A DNA stretch of 64,000 bases from Nocardioides speluncae (GTDB lineage Bacteria; Actinomycetota; Actinomycetes; Propionibacteriales; Nocardioidaceae), in the NCBI RefSeq assembly GCF_003121585.1, contig NZ_QEOO01000016.1, positions 186,001 through 250,000 on the forward strand, read 5' to 3'. Shown piece after piece: positions 18,476 through 28,600 of this stretch. How positions within the stretch are numbered: the first letter of the stretch is position 1; the number at the start of each line of letters is the position of its first letter. The notes below the pieces were generated by a model. It saw only the letters and a list, made by a program, of their open reading frames with translations. It was not told the DNA's origin and searched no databases. A program made the translations under genes and the position numbers.

Positions 18476-18614
18476 TTTTCTTCCGAGTGTGATGCTGCCC
18501 CTTCGGGCCACCATTTCTCCCCCTGTGCGAGGTGAGGGACCGCGACGAGACCCCCTCTGACGTGCTTGGATTCTCATGACCACGCAATCGGAGAATGCAA
18601 CGGAGCACCTCGGT

Positions 18615-19451
18615 ATGAGCCAGGACCCGAACCAGCCCAACCCGTACGACCCGCCGAAGACGCAGATCCGGCCTGGTCGCGTGCCGCAGCCGCCGGCCGG
18701 TCAGGGCCCGCCGGGACAGCCCGGCCAGCCCGGTCAGCCGCCGCAGCAGCCCGGTCAGTGGAGCGGTCAGCCGGGACAGCCTCAGCAGCCGCCGTACCAA
18801 GGGGGCCAGCAGGGCTACCCCCAGCAGCCGCAGCAGCCCGGCGGTTACCCGCCGCAGGGTCAGCCTCCGCAGGGTCAGCCTCCGCAGGGCTACCCGCAGC
18901 AGGGCGGCGGCTACGGTCAGCCCCAGCCGCCGGCGCAGCAGTACGGCGGCGGCCAGTACGGCCAGCCCCAGCAGTACGGCGGCCAGCAGGGCGGCTACGC
19001 CTCGTGGGGCCAGCGCGCGACGGGCACCCTCTGGGACATCGTCTACGTCTGGCCGGCGATCGCCCTGATCTTCGGCGGCGTTCTGCTCGCCATCATCGGC
19101 GGCGCGATCGGTGACGCGATCGGCACGATCCTGCTGCTCGTCGGCGTGCTCTGCTACATCGGCGGCGCGCTGTGGGCGCTGTGGCGCAACATCCAGAACT
19201 ACGTCCTCGACCAGGGGCGCACCGGCTACACCTACGGCAAGCGCAAGGTCGGCATCCGGCTGATCAAGGAGGACAACCCGCAGCAGCCGATCGGCGCCGC
19301 GATGGCCCTGGTCCGCTGGCTGCTGCACGGCGTGATCAACCAGTTCTGCTACATCGACTACCTGTGGCCGCTCTGGGACCAGAAGCGCCAGACGCTGACC
19401 GACAAGATCCTCACCACCGTCGTCGTCGAGCAGCCCGCACCCCCGCAGTAA
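18615..19451 (+). CDS. RDD-family membrane protein with Pro/Gln-rich N-terminus
   Basis: About 278 residues. The first 120 or so are low-complexity Pro/Gln/Gly repeats (PQGQPPQG-type units) that are probably disordered. The rest is an RDD domain with three or four membrane helices (WPAIALIFGGVLLAIIGG; TILLLVGVLCYIGGALW) and the family features DQGRTGYTYGKRKVGIRLI and a final DKILTTVVV. RDD proteins are small envelope proteins, some linked to ion exchange; the function here is unknown. ATG 18615 has GGAG upstream; ATG 18576 is possible. Confidence 0.82.
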   Translation: MSQDPNQPNPYDPPKTQIRPGRVPQPPAGQGPPGQPGQPGQPPQQPGQWSGQPGQPQQPPYQGGQQGYPQQPQQPGGYPPQGQPPQGQPPQGYPQQGGGYGQPQPPAQQYGGGQYGQPQQYGGQQGGYASWGQRATGTLWDIVYVWPAIALIFGGVLLAIIGGAIGDAIGTILLLVGVLCYIGGALWALWRNIQNYVLDQGRTGYTYGKRKVGIRLIKEDNPQQPIGAAMALVRWLLHGVINQFCYIDYLWPLWDQKRQTLTDKILTTVVVEQPAPPQ

Positions 19452-19457
19452 GCCCGC

Positions 19458-19624
19458 TGACCCGGCCGGTATTCACGCCGTACGACGCTGACCCGGCCCG
19501 TATTCACGCCTCGCGTGTGAAGACGGGCCGGGTCAGCAACTTGTCTGAGCCTGCGAATACTGGTTGTTGACCCGGGGCTCCGCTGGCGGCGCGTTTCTGC
19601 GTCGACACGGGCCGGGCCGGGTCA
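19458..19624. repeat. 31-bp-period inverted repeat array B
   Basis: Forward cores start at 19458 and 19489 (31 bp apart) and a reverse core ends at 19534 (45 bp after the second forward start), the same geometry as array A. A further degenerate reverse core (ACGGGCCGGGCCGGGTC) overlaps the stop codon of the permease gene at 19622. Between them lie AGCCTGCGAA and GGCTCCGCTGGC, shared with the flank of array A. Convergent gene ends on both sides. Confidence 0.82.
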
Positions 19625-22240
19625 GTCGATGCGGGCGATCGTGGGTAGCCGGGATCGGGCCGACAGCCCGACCACCGTCGCCGTCAGCAGCGGGAGCCCG
19701 ACGACCAGGCCCAGGATCAGCAACCACGGCACGTCGAGGTAGTGGCTCGGCATCCCCTCCGGACCGGAACCGGTCCACGCGTTGCTGGTCAGCGGATAGG
19801 TGATCGCGATCCCCGGGATGAACCCGACCGCGGCGCCGAGAACGGCGCCCACCAACCCCACCACCAGTGCGTACGCCGCGCCCACCAGCCGCCGCGACCG
19901 CGGCGCCGCGCCGACCGCTGCCAGGGTGGCGAGGTCGGGCCGCGCATCCGAGAGCGCGAGGAAGGTGGCGGTGAGGGTGCCGCCCAGCATCAGTACGCCG
20001 CCGAGCACGGCCAGCACCAGCTGGACGATCACGGTCGCGTCCTCGGCCCGGTAGCCGCGCTCGACGTACAGCGATGCGTCCGGCGATACCGCGGCGAGCG
20101 CCTCCTGCAGGTCCGTCTCGGCCGACTCGGTCACCGGACCATCGATAAGCAGTGAGACCGTCGCGACCTCCAGCCCGATCCGCTCGGCAACTGCAGGCGG
20201 GAGCACCGCCTGCGCCATGGCGACCTGACCCTCAGGCTGCACGAAGACCGCGGGCAAGCGCTCGTGCTTCGATGACGTGCTGGCGCCGTCGTCGCTGAAC
20301 CGCTCGACCAGGACGGTGACCTGGTCGGCGGCCACAGACTGGTCGGCGAGCACAACTGCGTCACCGCGAGCCAGCGCCCGCCCAGCCCGTGTCCGATCGG
20401 CCTCCTGGATGCCAAGTCCCGCGGGCAGCTCGTCGTCGACGAGGACCGAGCTGCCGAGCGCCGATGCGTGGATCGTGAGGAGCGTCGGTGCACCGGGGAC
20501 CTTGAATCCGATCACCGTCTCGTCCTCAGGGACGCCGGAGACCCGAACGACGCGATGCTCCGGCAGCTCGCCCGCCACCACTGCCGCGTACCGATCCCAC
20601 TGCCCCGGCTTGATGCGCCCGGAGTTGGAGTAGAAGCCGGTCACCTGGGCCATCCCCGTCGGCAGCTGCTCGGTGTACGTCGCCTCGGCCTCGGCCGCAT
20701 CGCTCGTGACCGCGATGCCCAGAGCAACGACGCCGGCAACGGTCGCGGCCACGGCGGCCACGGCGGGGACGGTCCGAGTGCGGTGCCGAGCCGCGTCGCG
20801 GACGGCGAACCGCAGCGGCAGCGGCAGCCGGCGCGAGATCCGCGCCAGCCCCACGATCGCAACGGGAACGAGCAGGAGCATGCCCAGGACCGCTACGACC
20901 GCTGACCCTGCGATGAAGACCTCACCCATCGACGTCTGGTTGGCGCCGTACACCGAGGCCGCGATGCCGGCGCCGAGCAGCGCCAGGCCGAGTATCGGCG
21001 AGCGCAGGGACGGCCTACGGTCGCCACGACGGCCGGCGAGGACGGCGACGACGTCCTGCCGCGACGCGATCGAGGCGGGTACGACGGCCGCTAGGACCGC
21101 GCTCGCCAGCCCGAACGCCGCGATGCCCAGCAGATGGAGCCAGGGCACGTCGAACGGCCCGAACCTGCTGTCGGAGAGACCTTGCACCAACGGCGCCGCC
21201 AGCCAGCCGACAACAATGCCGATGGCCACCCCGGCGACCGCCGCGATCCCGCCGAGCACGATCCCGCCGGCGAGCACCAGCCTCCGGGCCTGCTCGGGCG
21301 TGGCGCCGGTCGCCGCCATCAGCGCGATCGTCCGCGACTGTCGGCGCGCGCTCACCGCGAACGCCGGTCCCGCGAGCAGCACTACCTCCAGCAGTGCCAT
21401 CGACACCACCAGGACGACGATCGCGAGCCAGGCATCGTCGGTCGTGGCGGTGGTGATCTCGGGTGGGAGCTCGGACTTCGGGGGCGGGTTCTCGATCACG
21501 GACCGGGAGAGCACGGTCGCGCCAAGTTTGTTCAGCTCGCGGACCTCGTCCCACGACACCGGGCCCGTCTCGACCAGCCAGCGCGGCCGACCGGTCTCAT
21601 CGGTCAGACCGAGGGCTCCAGGGCGAGCCAGCACATAGGCCGGGTTGCGGAACGATCCGGACTCCGCGATGCCCACCACGGTGAGCGTGTGCCCGTCGAC
21701 CACCTCGAGCCGGTCGCCGACGCTGAAGCCGCGGTCGGCGAGGGCCTGGTTGACCACCGCCTCGTCGTCGGACTTCGGGTAGTGGCCGGCCGACAGCCGG
21801 AACATCCCGGTGGTCATCGGATCGGTCGCGTCGACCTCGGTCGCCATCGCGCTGGCGACCCCCATGTCCGTAGTCACCCTGATCTCGCCGTCGCGCAGTT
21901 CCAGGCTGCGGGTATCGAACCCGAGTACCCGGCGTACGTCGGCGAAGGTGTGGCCGTTGCCCTCCTGGGCGCCGGCACTCGAGCCCATCCCGTCATCAGG
22001 ATCGAAGGACTGGATGACGTTGGACGAGTACGGGTCCACGGAGACGAGTGCATCCGCCGATCCCAGCCGGCGGTCGAGGCTCTCCGCGCTCGTGACGTCC
22101 TGGGTCGCGATCACCACGTCGGCGGCAGTGACCGCCATGACCGGCAGCGCGATCATCACCAGGACCAGGATGCTGCGCCCCCGCGCCCGCCGGGCGTCGC
22201 GCCAGGCCAGCCGCAGCAGCGGCCGCCAGCCCCGCATCAC
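19622..22240 (-). CDS. FtsX-type ABC transporter permease
   Basis: An 872-residue permease with an N-terminal membrane anchor (about 20-42), a large outer domain, and two FtsX/MacB-like blocks of three helices (about 270-400 and 760-860), plus an extra membrane pair near 425-475. It pairs with the ATPase encoded immediately upstream (4-base overlap). Such systems move hydrophobic compounds or act on the envelope mechanically rather than importing nutrients. It ends inside the repeat array B. Confidence 0.87.
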   Translation of the reverse strand: MMRGWRPLLRLAWRDARRARGRSILVLVMIALPVMAVTAADVVIATQDVTSAESLDRRLGSADALVSVDPYSSNVIQSFDPDDGMGSSAGAQEGNGHTFADVRRVLGFDTRSLELRDGEIRVTTDMGVASAMATEVDATDPMTTGMFRLSAGHYPKSDDEAVVNQALADRGFSVGDRLEVVDGHTLTVVGIAESGSFRNPAYVLARPGALGLTDETGRPRWLVETGPVSWDEVRELNKLGATVLSRSVIENPPPKSELPPEITTATTDDAWLAIVVLVVSMALLEVVLLAGPAFAVSARRQSRTIALMAATGATPEQARRLVLAGGIVLGGIAAVAGVAIGIVVGWLAAPLVQGLSDSRFGPFDVPWLHLLGIAAFGLASAVLAAVVPASIASRQDVVAVLAGRRGDRRPSLRSPILGLALLGAGIAASVYGANQTSMGEVFIAGSAVVAVLGMLLLVPVAIVGLARISRRLPLPLRFAVRDAARHRTRTVPAVAAVAATVAGVVALGIAVTSDAAEAEATYTEQLPTGMAQVTGFYSNSGRIKPGQWDRYAAVVAGELPEHRVVRVSGVPEDETVIGFKVPGAPTLLTIHASALGSSVLVDDELPAGLGIQEADRTRAGRALARGDAVVLADQSVAADQVTVLVERFSDDGASTSSKHERLPAVFVQPEGQVAMAQAVLPPAVAERIGLEVATVSLLIDGPVTESAETDLQEALAAVSPDASLYVERGYRAEDATVIVQLVLAVLGGVLMLGGTLTATFLALSDARPDLATLAAVGAAPRSRRLVGAAYALVVGLVGAVLGAAVGFIPGIAITYPLTSNAWTGSGPEGMPSHYLDVPWLLILGLVVGLPLLTATVVGLSARSRLPTIARID

Positions 22241-22959
22241 CGGGCCGCGTCCGACTCGAGCAGCGACTCGGCCGGGTCGGTCCCGCTCTCGTCGACGACC
22301 ACGCCGTCGCGCAGGAACACCACCCGGTCGGCCCAGGCCGCGTGCCGCGCCTCGTGCGTGACGAGTACGCCGGCCGCTCCCGCGTCACACCGCGCGCGCA
22401 GCAGCCGCAGGATCTCCTCGCCGGTGTCGGTGTCGAGGGCGCCGGTCGGCTCGTCGGCGAGAATCAGCCGGCGCTCGCCCACGACCGCCCGCGCGATCGC
22501 GACCCGCTGCTGCTGGCCGCCCGACATCTCGTCCGGGAAGCGGTCGGCGAGTTCACCGATCCCGACCTCCTCCAGCGCCTGCAGCGCGGCCCGGCGGGCC
22601 ACGCCCGCGCGCGCACCGTCGAGCTCGCGCGGCAGCGCTACGTTCTCGGCGGCCGTGAGGGCGGGGATCAGGTTGAAGTCCTGGAACACGTAGCCGATCG
22701 AGGTACGCCGCATCCGGGCCCGGCCCTTGTAGCCCAGCGACGCGAGGTCGACGCCTTCCACCCGGACCGCGCCATGGGTCGGCTGGTCCAGCCCGCCGGC
22801 CAGGGTCAGCAGGGTCGACTTCCCGGAGCCCGACGGTCCCATGACCGCGACCAGCTCGCCGGCGTGGGCATGGAAGTGGACGGCGCGCAGCGCCCGCACC
22901 TCGGTTGCACCCGAACCGTGGATCCGGGTGACATCGGCGAGCTCGAGTATGGCGCTCAT
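22237..22959 (-). CDS. ABC transporter ATP-binding protein (LolD/MacB type)
   Basis: A 240-residue ATPase: Walker A GPSGSGKST (about 41-49), signature MSGGQQQRVAIARA (about 143-156), Walker B RLILADEP and the switch His in VLVTHEARHA. Works with the FtsX-type permease. Its start overlaps the padR stop, so regulator, ATPase and permease form one unit. Confidence 0.92.
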   Translation of the reverse strand: MSAILELADVTRIHGSGATEVRALRAVHFHAHAGELVAVMGPSGSGKSTLLTLAGGLDQPTHGAVRVEGVDLASLGYKGRARMRRTSIGYVFQDFNLIPALTAAENVALPRELDGARAGVARRAALQALEEVGIGELADRFPDEMSGGQQQRVAIARAVVGERRLILADEPTGALDTDTGEEILRLLRARCDAGAAGVLVTHEARHAAWADRVVFLRDGVVVDESGTDPAESLLESDAAR

Positions 22960-23570
22960 CGCCGGGCCGCCTTGTCCGTCGCGTTCTCGGCCGCCGGCGC
23001 CTCGCCGGGTCGCCGTACGTCGTCCCGGGTCGCGGCCACCCGACGCAGCCGCGCCTCACAGTGGTCGAGCCACCGGATCTCCGCCTCCGCGGCGAACACC
23101 AGCGAGTCCAGCACCAGACTCCACGCCAGGTCCGCGGGGTCGGTGGCGGCGCCGGGCAGGGCCGCGCGACCGGTGCGCTTGAGCCGGGTGTAGTCCTGCA
23201 GCGCGGCCATGGTCGCCGTCCGCTGACCCTGGATGACCGCGCCCACGTCGACACCAGGCACGGTCACGGCCAGGGCCAGCTTGATCGCCAGCTCGTCCCG
23301 CGGCGGGTGGGAGCGGGAGACCGGAGTGGTGAACCACGCGGCCACCTCGTCCTCGCCCGCTTCGGTCACGCGGTAGATGACGTGGCCCTCGTCGTCGGTA
23401 CCCGTGCCCTCGACCAGGCCGTCCCGCTCCAGCCTCGCGAGCGTGGTGTAGACCTGGCCGACGTTGAGCGGCCAGGTCGACCCGGTCCGCCTCTCGAACT
23501 CCGCCCGCAGCTGGTAGCCGTACATCGGCCCCTGCTCCAGCAGCGCCAACAGCGCCTGTCGCACCGACAT
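22956..23570 (-). CDS. PadR-family transcriptional regulator
   Basis: A 204-residue PadR regulator. The winged helix (about 1-75: LALLEQGPMYGYQLRAEFE, VGQVYTTLARLERDGLV) is followed by the C-terminal Vir-like helical dimerisation domain (about 90-180). ATG 23570 opens the canonical MSVRQALLALL start; the very long frame upstream of it is antisense to the neighbouring ABC gene and not coding. PadR proteins usually repress exporters and are released by the exported compound, which fits the two exporters on either side. Confidence 0.9.
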   Translation of the reverse strand: MSVRQALLALLEQGPMYGYQLRAEFERRTGSTWPLNVGQVYTTLARLERDGLVEGTGTDDEGHVIYRVTEAGEDEVAAWFTTPVSRSHPPRDELAIKLALAVTVPGVDVGAVIQGQRTATMAALQDYTRLKRTGRAALPGAATDPADLAWSLVLDSLVFAAEAEIRWLDHCEARLRRVAATRDDVRRPGEAPAAENATDKAARR

Positions 23571-23613
23571 CGGCGCCTCCTCAGGTGTGGCTACCGGCCC
23601 CCGTGGCCGATAG

Positions 23614-23642
23614 ATACTGAGTATGTATACCACGTATGCATA
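23614..23642. promoter_or_regulatory. Putative PadR operator
   Basis: Two overlapping AT-rich dyads, ATAC-TGA-GTAT (23614-23624) and TATGTATAC-CAC-GTATGCATA (23622-23642, one mismatch), lie 44-72 bases before the padR start in otherwise GC-rich DNA. ATGT/ACAT-type dyads are usual for PadR sites. Confidence 0.55.
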
Positions 23643-23657
23643 GCCGTCGACAGCCCT

Positions 23658-23707
23658 GTGAAACCGCGGTGGGGTGGGTGAAACCAGGGCGAGGGTGCGG
23701 TGAAACC
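23658..23707 (+). repeat. Three GTGAAACC direct repeats before the DrrA-type gene
   Basis: GTGAAACC occurs at 23658, 23678 and 23700, about two helical turns apart, all on one face and just before the ATG at 23730. Probably a tandem binding site for a regulator or part of the promoter; no matching protein can be named. Confidence 0.45.
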
Positions 23708-23729
23708 CGGCGGGCCCAGAGTCTGCGGC

Positions 23730-24758
23730 ATGACGACAGACACCATCTCCCCGCAGCACGCGGCGGCTCGCCGCGTCACTGACATCGCCGTCCGCACCGA
23801 AGGACTGGTGAAGGCGTTCGGCGACAACCGTGCGGTCGACGGGATCGACCTCGTGGTGCCGACCGGCCAGATCTTCGGCGTACTCGGACCCAACGGCGCC
23901 GGCAAGACGACCATGCTCCGGATGCTCGCGACGCTGCTCAGGATCGACAGTGGGTACGCCGAGATCTTCGGCGTCGACGTGGCCCGCAGCCCGCACGTGG
24001 TCCGGCAGCTGGTCGGCGTCACCGGCCAGTACGCCTCGGTCGACGAGAACCTGACCGCGATCGAGAACCTCTGGATGTTCGGCCGCCTGCAGGGTCTCTC
24101 CTCGACCCGGGCGCGCAAGACCGCCGACGTACTGCTCGGCCAGTTCGGGCTCGAGGAGGCCGCCAACCGGCCGATCTCGCAGTTCTCCGGCGGCATGCGG
24201 CGCCGGCTCGACCTGGCCGCCAGCCTGATCACCCGGCCGCCGCTGATCTTCCTCGACGAGCCGACCACCGGCCTTGACCCGCGCACCCGCGGCCAGATGT
24301 GGGACACCATCCGCGACCTGGTCTCCGACGGCTGCACGGTGCTGCTGACCACGCAGTACCTCGACGAGGCCGACCAGCTCGCCGACCGGATCGCGGTGAT
24401 CGACCGCGGACAGAAGGTGGCGGAGGGGACCTCGGACGAGCTGAAGAGCTCGGTCGGCAACTCCACGCTCCAGCTGGACCTGCTCGACCCGGCCAACCTG
24501 TCGGTCGCGAGTGACGTCGTACGGCGGCTGCTCCAGGAGGAGCCGGTGCTGACCCCCGAGTCCGGCCGGATCAACGTCCCGCTCAACCAGGCCGACCAGG
24601 CCGCCGACGTACTCATCGCGCTGCGTACCGCCGAGGTCTCCGTGGCCTCGGTGAGCGTCCGCAAGCCCAGCCTGGACGAGGTCTTCATGGCCCTCACCGG
24701 GCACGGCACCGACAGCACCGACGACCAGACCGAGCAGAACGACGAGGTTGCCCGATGA
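23730..24758 (+). CDS. Daunorubicin-resistance-type ABC ATPase (DrrA-like)
   Basis: A 342-residue ATPase with Walker A GPNGAGKTT (about 56-64), signature FSGGMRRRLDLAASL, Walker B LIFLDEPTTGLD and the Q-loop VTGQYASVDENLT typical of DrrA. The C-terminal 80 residues are the DUF4162-like extension. Powers the DrrB-like permease encoded next (ATGA overlap). ATG 23730 gives the usual short leader; GTG 23700 would overlap the GTGAAACC repeats. Divergent from padR. Confidence 0.92.
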   Translation: MTTDTISPQHAAARRVTDIAVRTEGLVKAFGDNRAVDGIDLVVPTGQIFGVLGPNGAGKTTMLRMLATLLRIDSGYAEIFGVDVARSPHVVRQLVGVTGQYASVDENLTAIENLWMFGRLQGLSSTRARKTADVLLGQFGLEEAANRPISQFSGGMRRRLDLAASLITRPPLIFLDEPTTGLDPRTRGQMWDTIRDLVSDGCTVLLTTQYLDEADQLADRIAVIDRGQKVAEGTSDELKSSVGNSTLQLDLLDPANLSVASDVVRRLLQEEPVLTPESGRINVPLNQADQAADVLIALRTAEVSVASVSVRKPSLDEVFMALTGHGTDSTDDQTEQNDEVAR

Positions 24759-25588
24759 CCACCCTGAGTATCGAGAAGGCCGCGGCCACCCGGCCCGACG
24801 TGGTGGCCGAGACCAAGCCGCACGTCTCCGTGCGGGAGACCCTCAGCCAGACCATGACGCTCGCCTGGCGGGCCACCAAGAAGATGCGCCGCAACCCGGA
24901 GCAGCTGTTCGACGTCGTGATCCAGCCGCTGCTGTTCACCGCGATGTTCGCCTACATCTTCGGTGGCGCGATCTCCGGCGACGTCGAGAGCTACCTGCCG
25001 CTGATGATCCCCGGCATCCTCGCCCAGACCGTCCTGACCGCGTGCGTCGCGACCGGCGTACAGCTGCGGGAGGACATGGACAAGGGCGTCTTCGACCGGT
25101 TCAAGTCTCTGCCGATCGCGCGGATCGCACCGCTGGCCGGACCGATGATGGCCGACCTGATCCGCTACACGATCGCGACCGTGCTGACCTTCGCGGTCGG
25201 CGTCGCGATCGGGTACCGGCCGGGCGGCGGGTTCCTCGGTGTGGTCGCCGCCGGCCTGCTGCTGATCCTGTGCGGCTGGTCGATGGCCTGGATCTTCACC
25301 TGGGTCGGCACCATCGGTCGCAGCGCCACCGGCGTCCAGGGCATCTCGCTGATGATCATGTTCCCGCTTACCTTCCTGTCCAACGCGTTCGTCCCGTCCG
25401 ACACCATGCCCGGCTGGCTGGAGGCGTTCGTCAAGGTCAACCCGGTCTCGCAGGTGGTCTCAGCCGCCCGCGACCTGGCCAACAACGGCGACGTCACCAT
25501 GCACGTGGTCTACGCACTGATCGGCTGCGCGGTCGTGATCGGAATCTTCGCCCCCCTCGCCGTCCGCAGCTTCCGCAAGCGGATGTGA
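24755..25588 (+). CDS. ABC-2 type exporter permease (DrrB-like)
   Basis: A 277-residue permease with six predicted helices and the ABC-2 signature near the fifth (LSNAFVPSDTMPGWLEAFVKVNPVSQVV). With the DrrA-like ATPase it should export hydrophobic drugs or lipids. Overlaps the ATPase gene by four bases. Confidence 0.9.
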   Translation: MTTLSIEKAAATRPDVVAETKPHVSVRETLSQTMTLAWRATKKMRRNPEQLFDVVIQPLLFTAMFAYIFGGAISGDVESYLPLMIPGILAQTVLTACVATGVQLREDMDKGVFDRFKSLPIARIAPLAGPMMADLIRYTIATVLTFAVGVAIGYRPGGGFLGVVAAGLLLILCGWSMAWIFTWVGTIGRSATGVQGISLMIMFPLTFLSNAFVPSDTMPGWLEAFVKVNPVSQVVSAARDLANNGDVTMHVVYALIGCAVVIGIFAPLAVRSFRKRM

Positions 25589-25612
25589 GGCGCGAGGCCG
25601 GGATAGTCCGTC

Positions 25613-25653
25613 ACGGAAACGTTGGTCTGCCGCGTGCGGGCCGACGTTTTCGT
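25613..25653. terminator. Hairpin between convergent genes
   Basis: An 18-base arm (ACGGAAACGTTGGTCTGC) pairs, with a few G-U or mismatched positions, with GCGGGCCGACGTTTTCGT across a five-base loop. It lies between the convergent DrrB-like permease and the BTAD regulator and could terminate both. Confidence 0.6.
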
Positions 25654-25661
25654 CGTCACAC

Positions 25662-28600
25662 CTAGCCGGACAGCCGGTCGCTCAGCGCCCGGACGTCCTC
25701 CAGTACGTCGGAACCGCGCCGCTCGCCGTACTCCTTCTCCACGTCGGCGAGCAGGCCGGGCGCCACCTCCTCGGCGGCAGCCACGGCGTGCTTCCAGGCG
25801 ACGGTCGGCGCGTAGCGGTTGTAGGCGAAGCGGTTGGCGAGGACCAGCATCCGGCAGGCGTCGTGCGGGTCGAGGGTGCCGTGCCGCAGCGCCCACCGGC
25901 CGAGGGAGTAGAGCACCACGCCGGACACGGGGTAGTCGAAGAAGCGGAAGTCGTCGCTGAAGATGCCGGACAGCTTGCCCATCAGGGCGTCGTACAGATC
26001 GCGGCCGTCCTGGCCGGTGCCGTACTGGGTGTACGCCGCCAGCGTGTTGGCCTCGCCGAACAGGGTCCATGGCGCGATCCCGGACTCGATGGACACCCCG
26101 GGGTAGACCAGCGTGCGCATCGTCTCGACCGCCTCGCGGTAGATCCGCAGCCCGCCGTCCACGTCGCCGCCGGCCAGCGCCACCTCGGCCTCGCTGCACT
26201 GGACGACGACCGATGCGTTCAGCGACGCGTGCCGGGTCTGGACGCGGCACTCGTCGAGGATCCGGTTGGCCTCGTCGAGGCGGCCACGCGCCACCTCGGC
26301 CATGGCCAGTGCGGCCCGGGTCTGAACGGCGTCGTCGACCGCCCCCAGCCGGTCCAGCAGCGGGATCGCCTCTCGAGAGTGCCGGCCGGCGACCTCGAGG
26401 TCACCGAACTGCGCGTACAGGCTGGACAGCTGGGTGTGGATGACCGCTCGACCCCACGGCCCGTCCTCGTCGCTCGCCAGCTCCAGCGCTCGCCGAGCCG
26501 ACTCGATCGCGGCAGCCGGGTCGCCGGAGTTCTCCAGGTGATGGCTCAACCACTGGTGGGCGCTGCTCGCGATCTGGCGGTCGGGGTGCCTACTCAGCTC
26601 CTCCAGCTTGGCGATGGAATTCTCCGGGTGGTCGCCGTGCAGGGCGAGGATGATCGAGGCGATCCCGGCCACGGCCGAGCCCGGGTCACCGGGGCCGAGC
26701 GCCGCCAAGGTGGTGCGCGCGGCGGGTGCGTCCATCGCCGACGCGATCATCACGTTGACCAGCATGATCGACAGCGCCAGTCGGGTGTCGTCGACCGCGT
26801 CCGCCGGCGGCTCCCAGTCCCGCAGCGCGTCCTCGACCGCGTCGATCACCGCGATCAGCCGCTCGTGCTGACCGCTGATCGACCAGAAGGAGCCGAGGCA
26901 ACCGAGCAGCGCGACCGCCGACTCCGGCTCGGGGATCGCCAGCACCCGGCGGAGTACGTCGGCGAGGTTGGTCTCCTCGACCCGGACCTCGTCCATCAGG
27001 TCGACCTGATCCGCACCGTACATCCGGTGCGCGCGGTGCCGGGCGTACGCCACCGCCCACGCGGTCTGGGCGCCGAGCGCGGCGGCGTCCTCGCCGGCGT
27101 CGACCAGCTGCATCCGGCCGAACTCGCGGACCGTCTCCAGCATCCGGTAGCGCACCCCGCTGCGCCCCTCGGTCACCGTCAGCAGCGACTGGTCGACCAG
27201 CGCCTGCACCTGGCCGAGCGGGTCGGCGTCGAGCCCGAGCACGGTCTCGGCGGTGTCCAGCGTGAACCCGTCGTGGAAGATGCTCAGCCAGCGCAGCGCA
27301 CGCCGCTGCGGCTCCTCGAGCAGGTTCCAGGACCAGTCGATGACCGCGAGCAGAGTCTGGTGCCGGTCGGGGGCGGTCCGGTCACCGCCGCGCAGCAGCG
27401 CGAACCGGTTCTCCAGGCGGCGGCCGATGTCCTCGACCGACATCACCCGCACCTTGGCGGCCGCCAGCTCGATCGCCAGCGGCAGCCCGTCCAGCCGGGT
27501 CACGATGTCGCCGACCGCGGCGTCGTCGAGGGTGACGCCCGGGCGGGCCGCCACCGCACGCTGCCGGAACAGCTGTACGGCGTCGGTCGTCTGCAGCTGG
27601 CCGAGCAGGTAGACCCGCTCGGCGGCGAGGTTGAGCGGGGCCCGGCTGGTGGTCACCACCCGCAGGTCCCGGGTGGTCGCGACCAGGAACGCGACCAGGT
27701 CAGCCGCCGCGTCGATGACGTGCTCGCAGTTGTCGAGGATCAGCATCGCCGGGGACTGGTCGAGATGCTGCGCGATCCGAGCGCGTACGTCGGAGCGCTG
27801 CGCCGGGGTCAGCACCCGGTGGCCGGCGACCGAGTCTCGTACGCCGAGCACCGAGCCGACCTCGCCGACCACGTCGTCGGGCGAGGTGACGCCGACCAGC
27901 TCGACGAAGTGCACGACGGGCTGCTCGGCCTCGCGGCCGACCACATGGGCCAGCCGGGTCTTGCCGAGCCCGCCGGCACCCACGATCGAGGTGACCCGGT
28001 TGGTGTGCACGAGTGCCCGCAGCGCGCGGACGTCGTCGTCGCGGCCGAGCAGGCTCGAGGCCTCGAAGTGCAGGCCCTCGCGTACCGGGCGGTCGGCGGC
28101 CAACAGCTCCTGGTGAAGGCGCCGGAGCGGTGGGCCGGGGTCGGCGCCGAGGCGGTCGGCGAGCCCGACCCGGTACTGCTCGTAGCGCTCCAGGGCCGCG
28201 GCAGCGCCGCGCACCGCCGCCTCGCTGCGCAGCAGCGCGACCAGCAGCTCCTCGTCGGTCGGCCGCTCTGTGGTCGCCGCCTCGAGCAGTGGGAGCGCGG
28301 CCTCATGTTCGCCAGCCTTGCTCAGTGCGGCGCCCAGGAGCTGGCGTGCCGCGCCGGCCTGCCGCGCGGCCCGGGCTCGGAGCTCGCCGAGCGGTCCGTC
28401 CTCGGGGTCGCCCGTCGTCCCCCACGTGAGGTCAATGGCCTCCTGGGCGCTGACCCTGGCAGAAGTGGGATCGCCGTGGGCAAGCGCGTCCTGGGCGCGC
28501 CGTACCAGCTGGTCGAGGAGGAGTACGTCGACCTCGGCGGCGTCGGTGCCGAGCCGGTAGCCGTGCGGCGTCCGCGCGACCAGCTCGGCCGAGGTCGCGG

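Noticed and set aside
22956-24704. 582-residue open frame continuing upstream of padR
   Set aside because: Everything before MSVRQALLALL is antisense to the DrrA-like gene, a GC-rich shadow frame.
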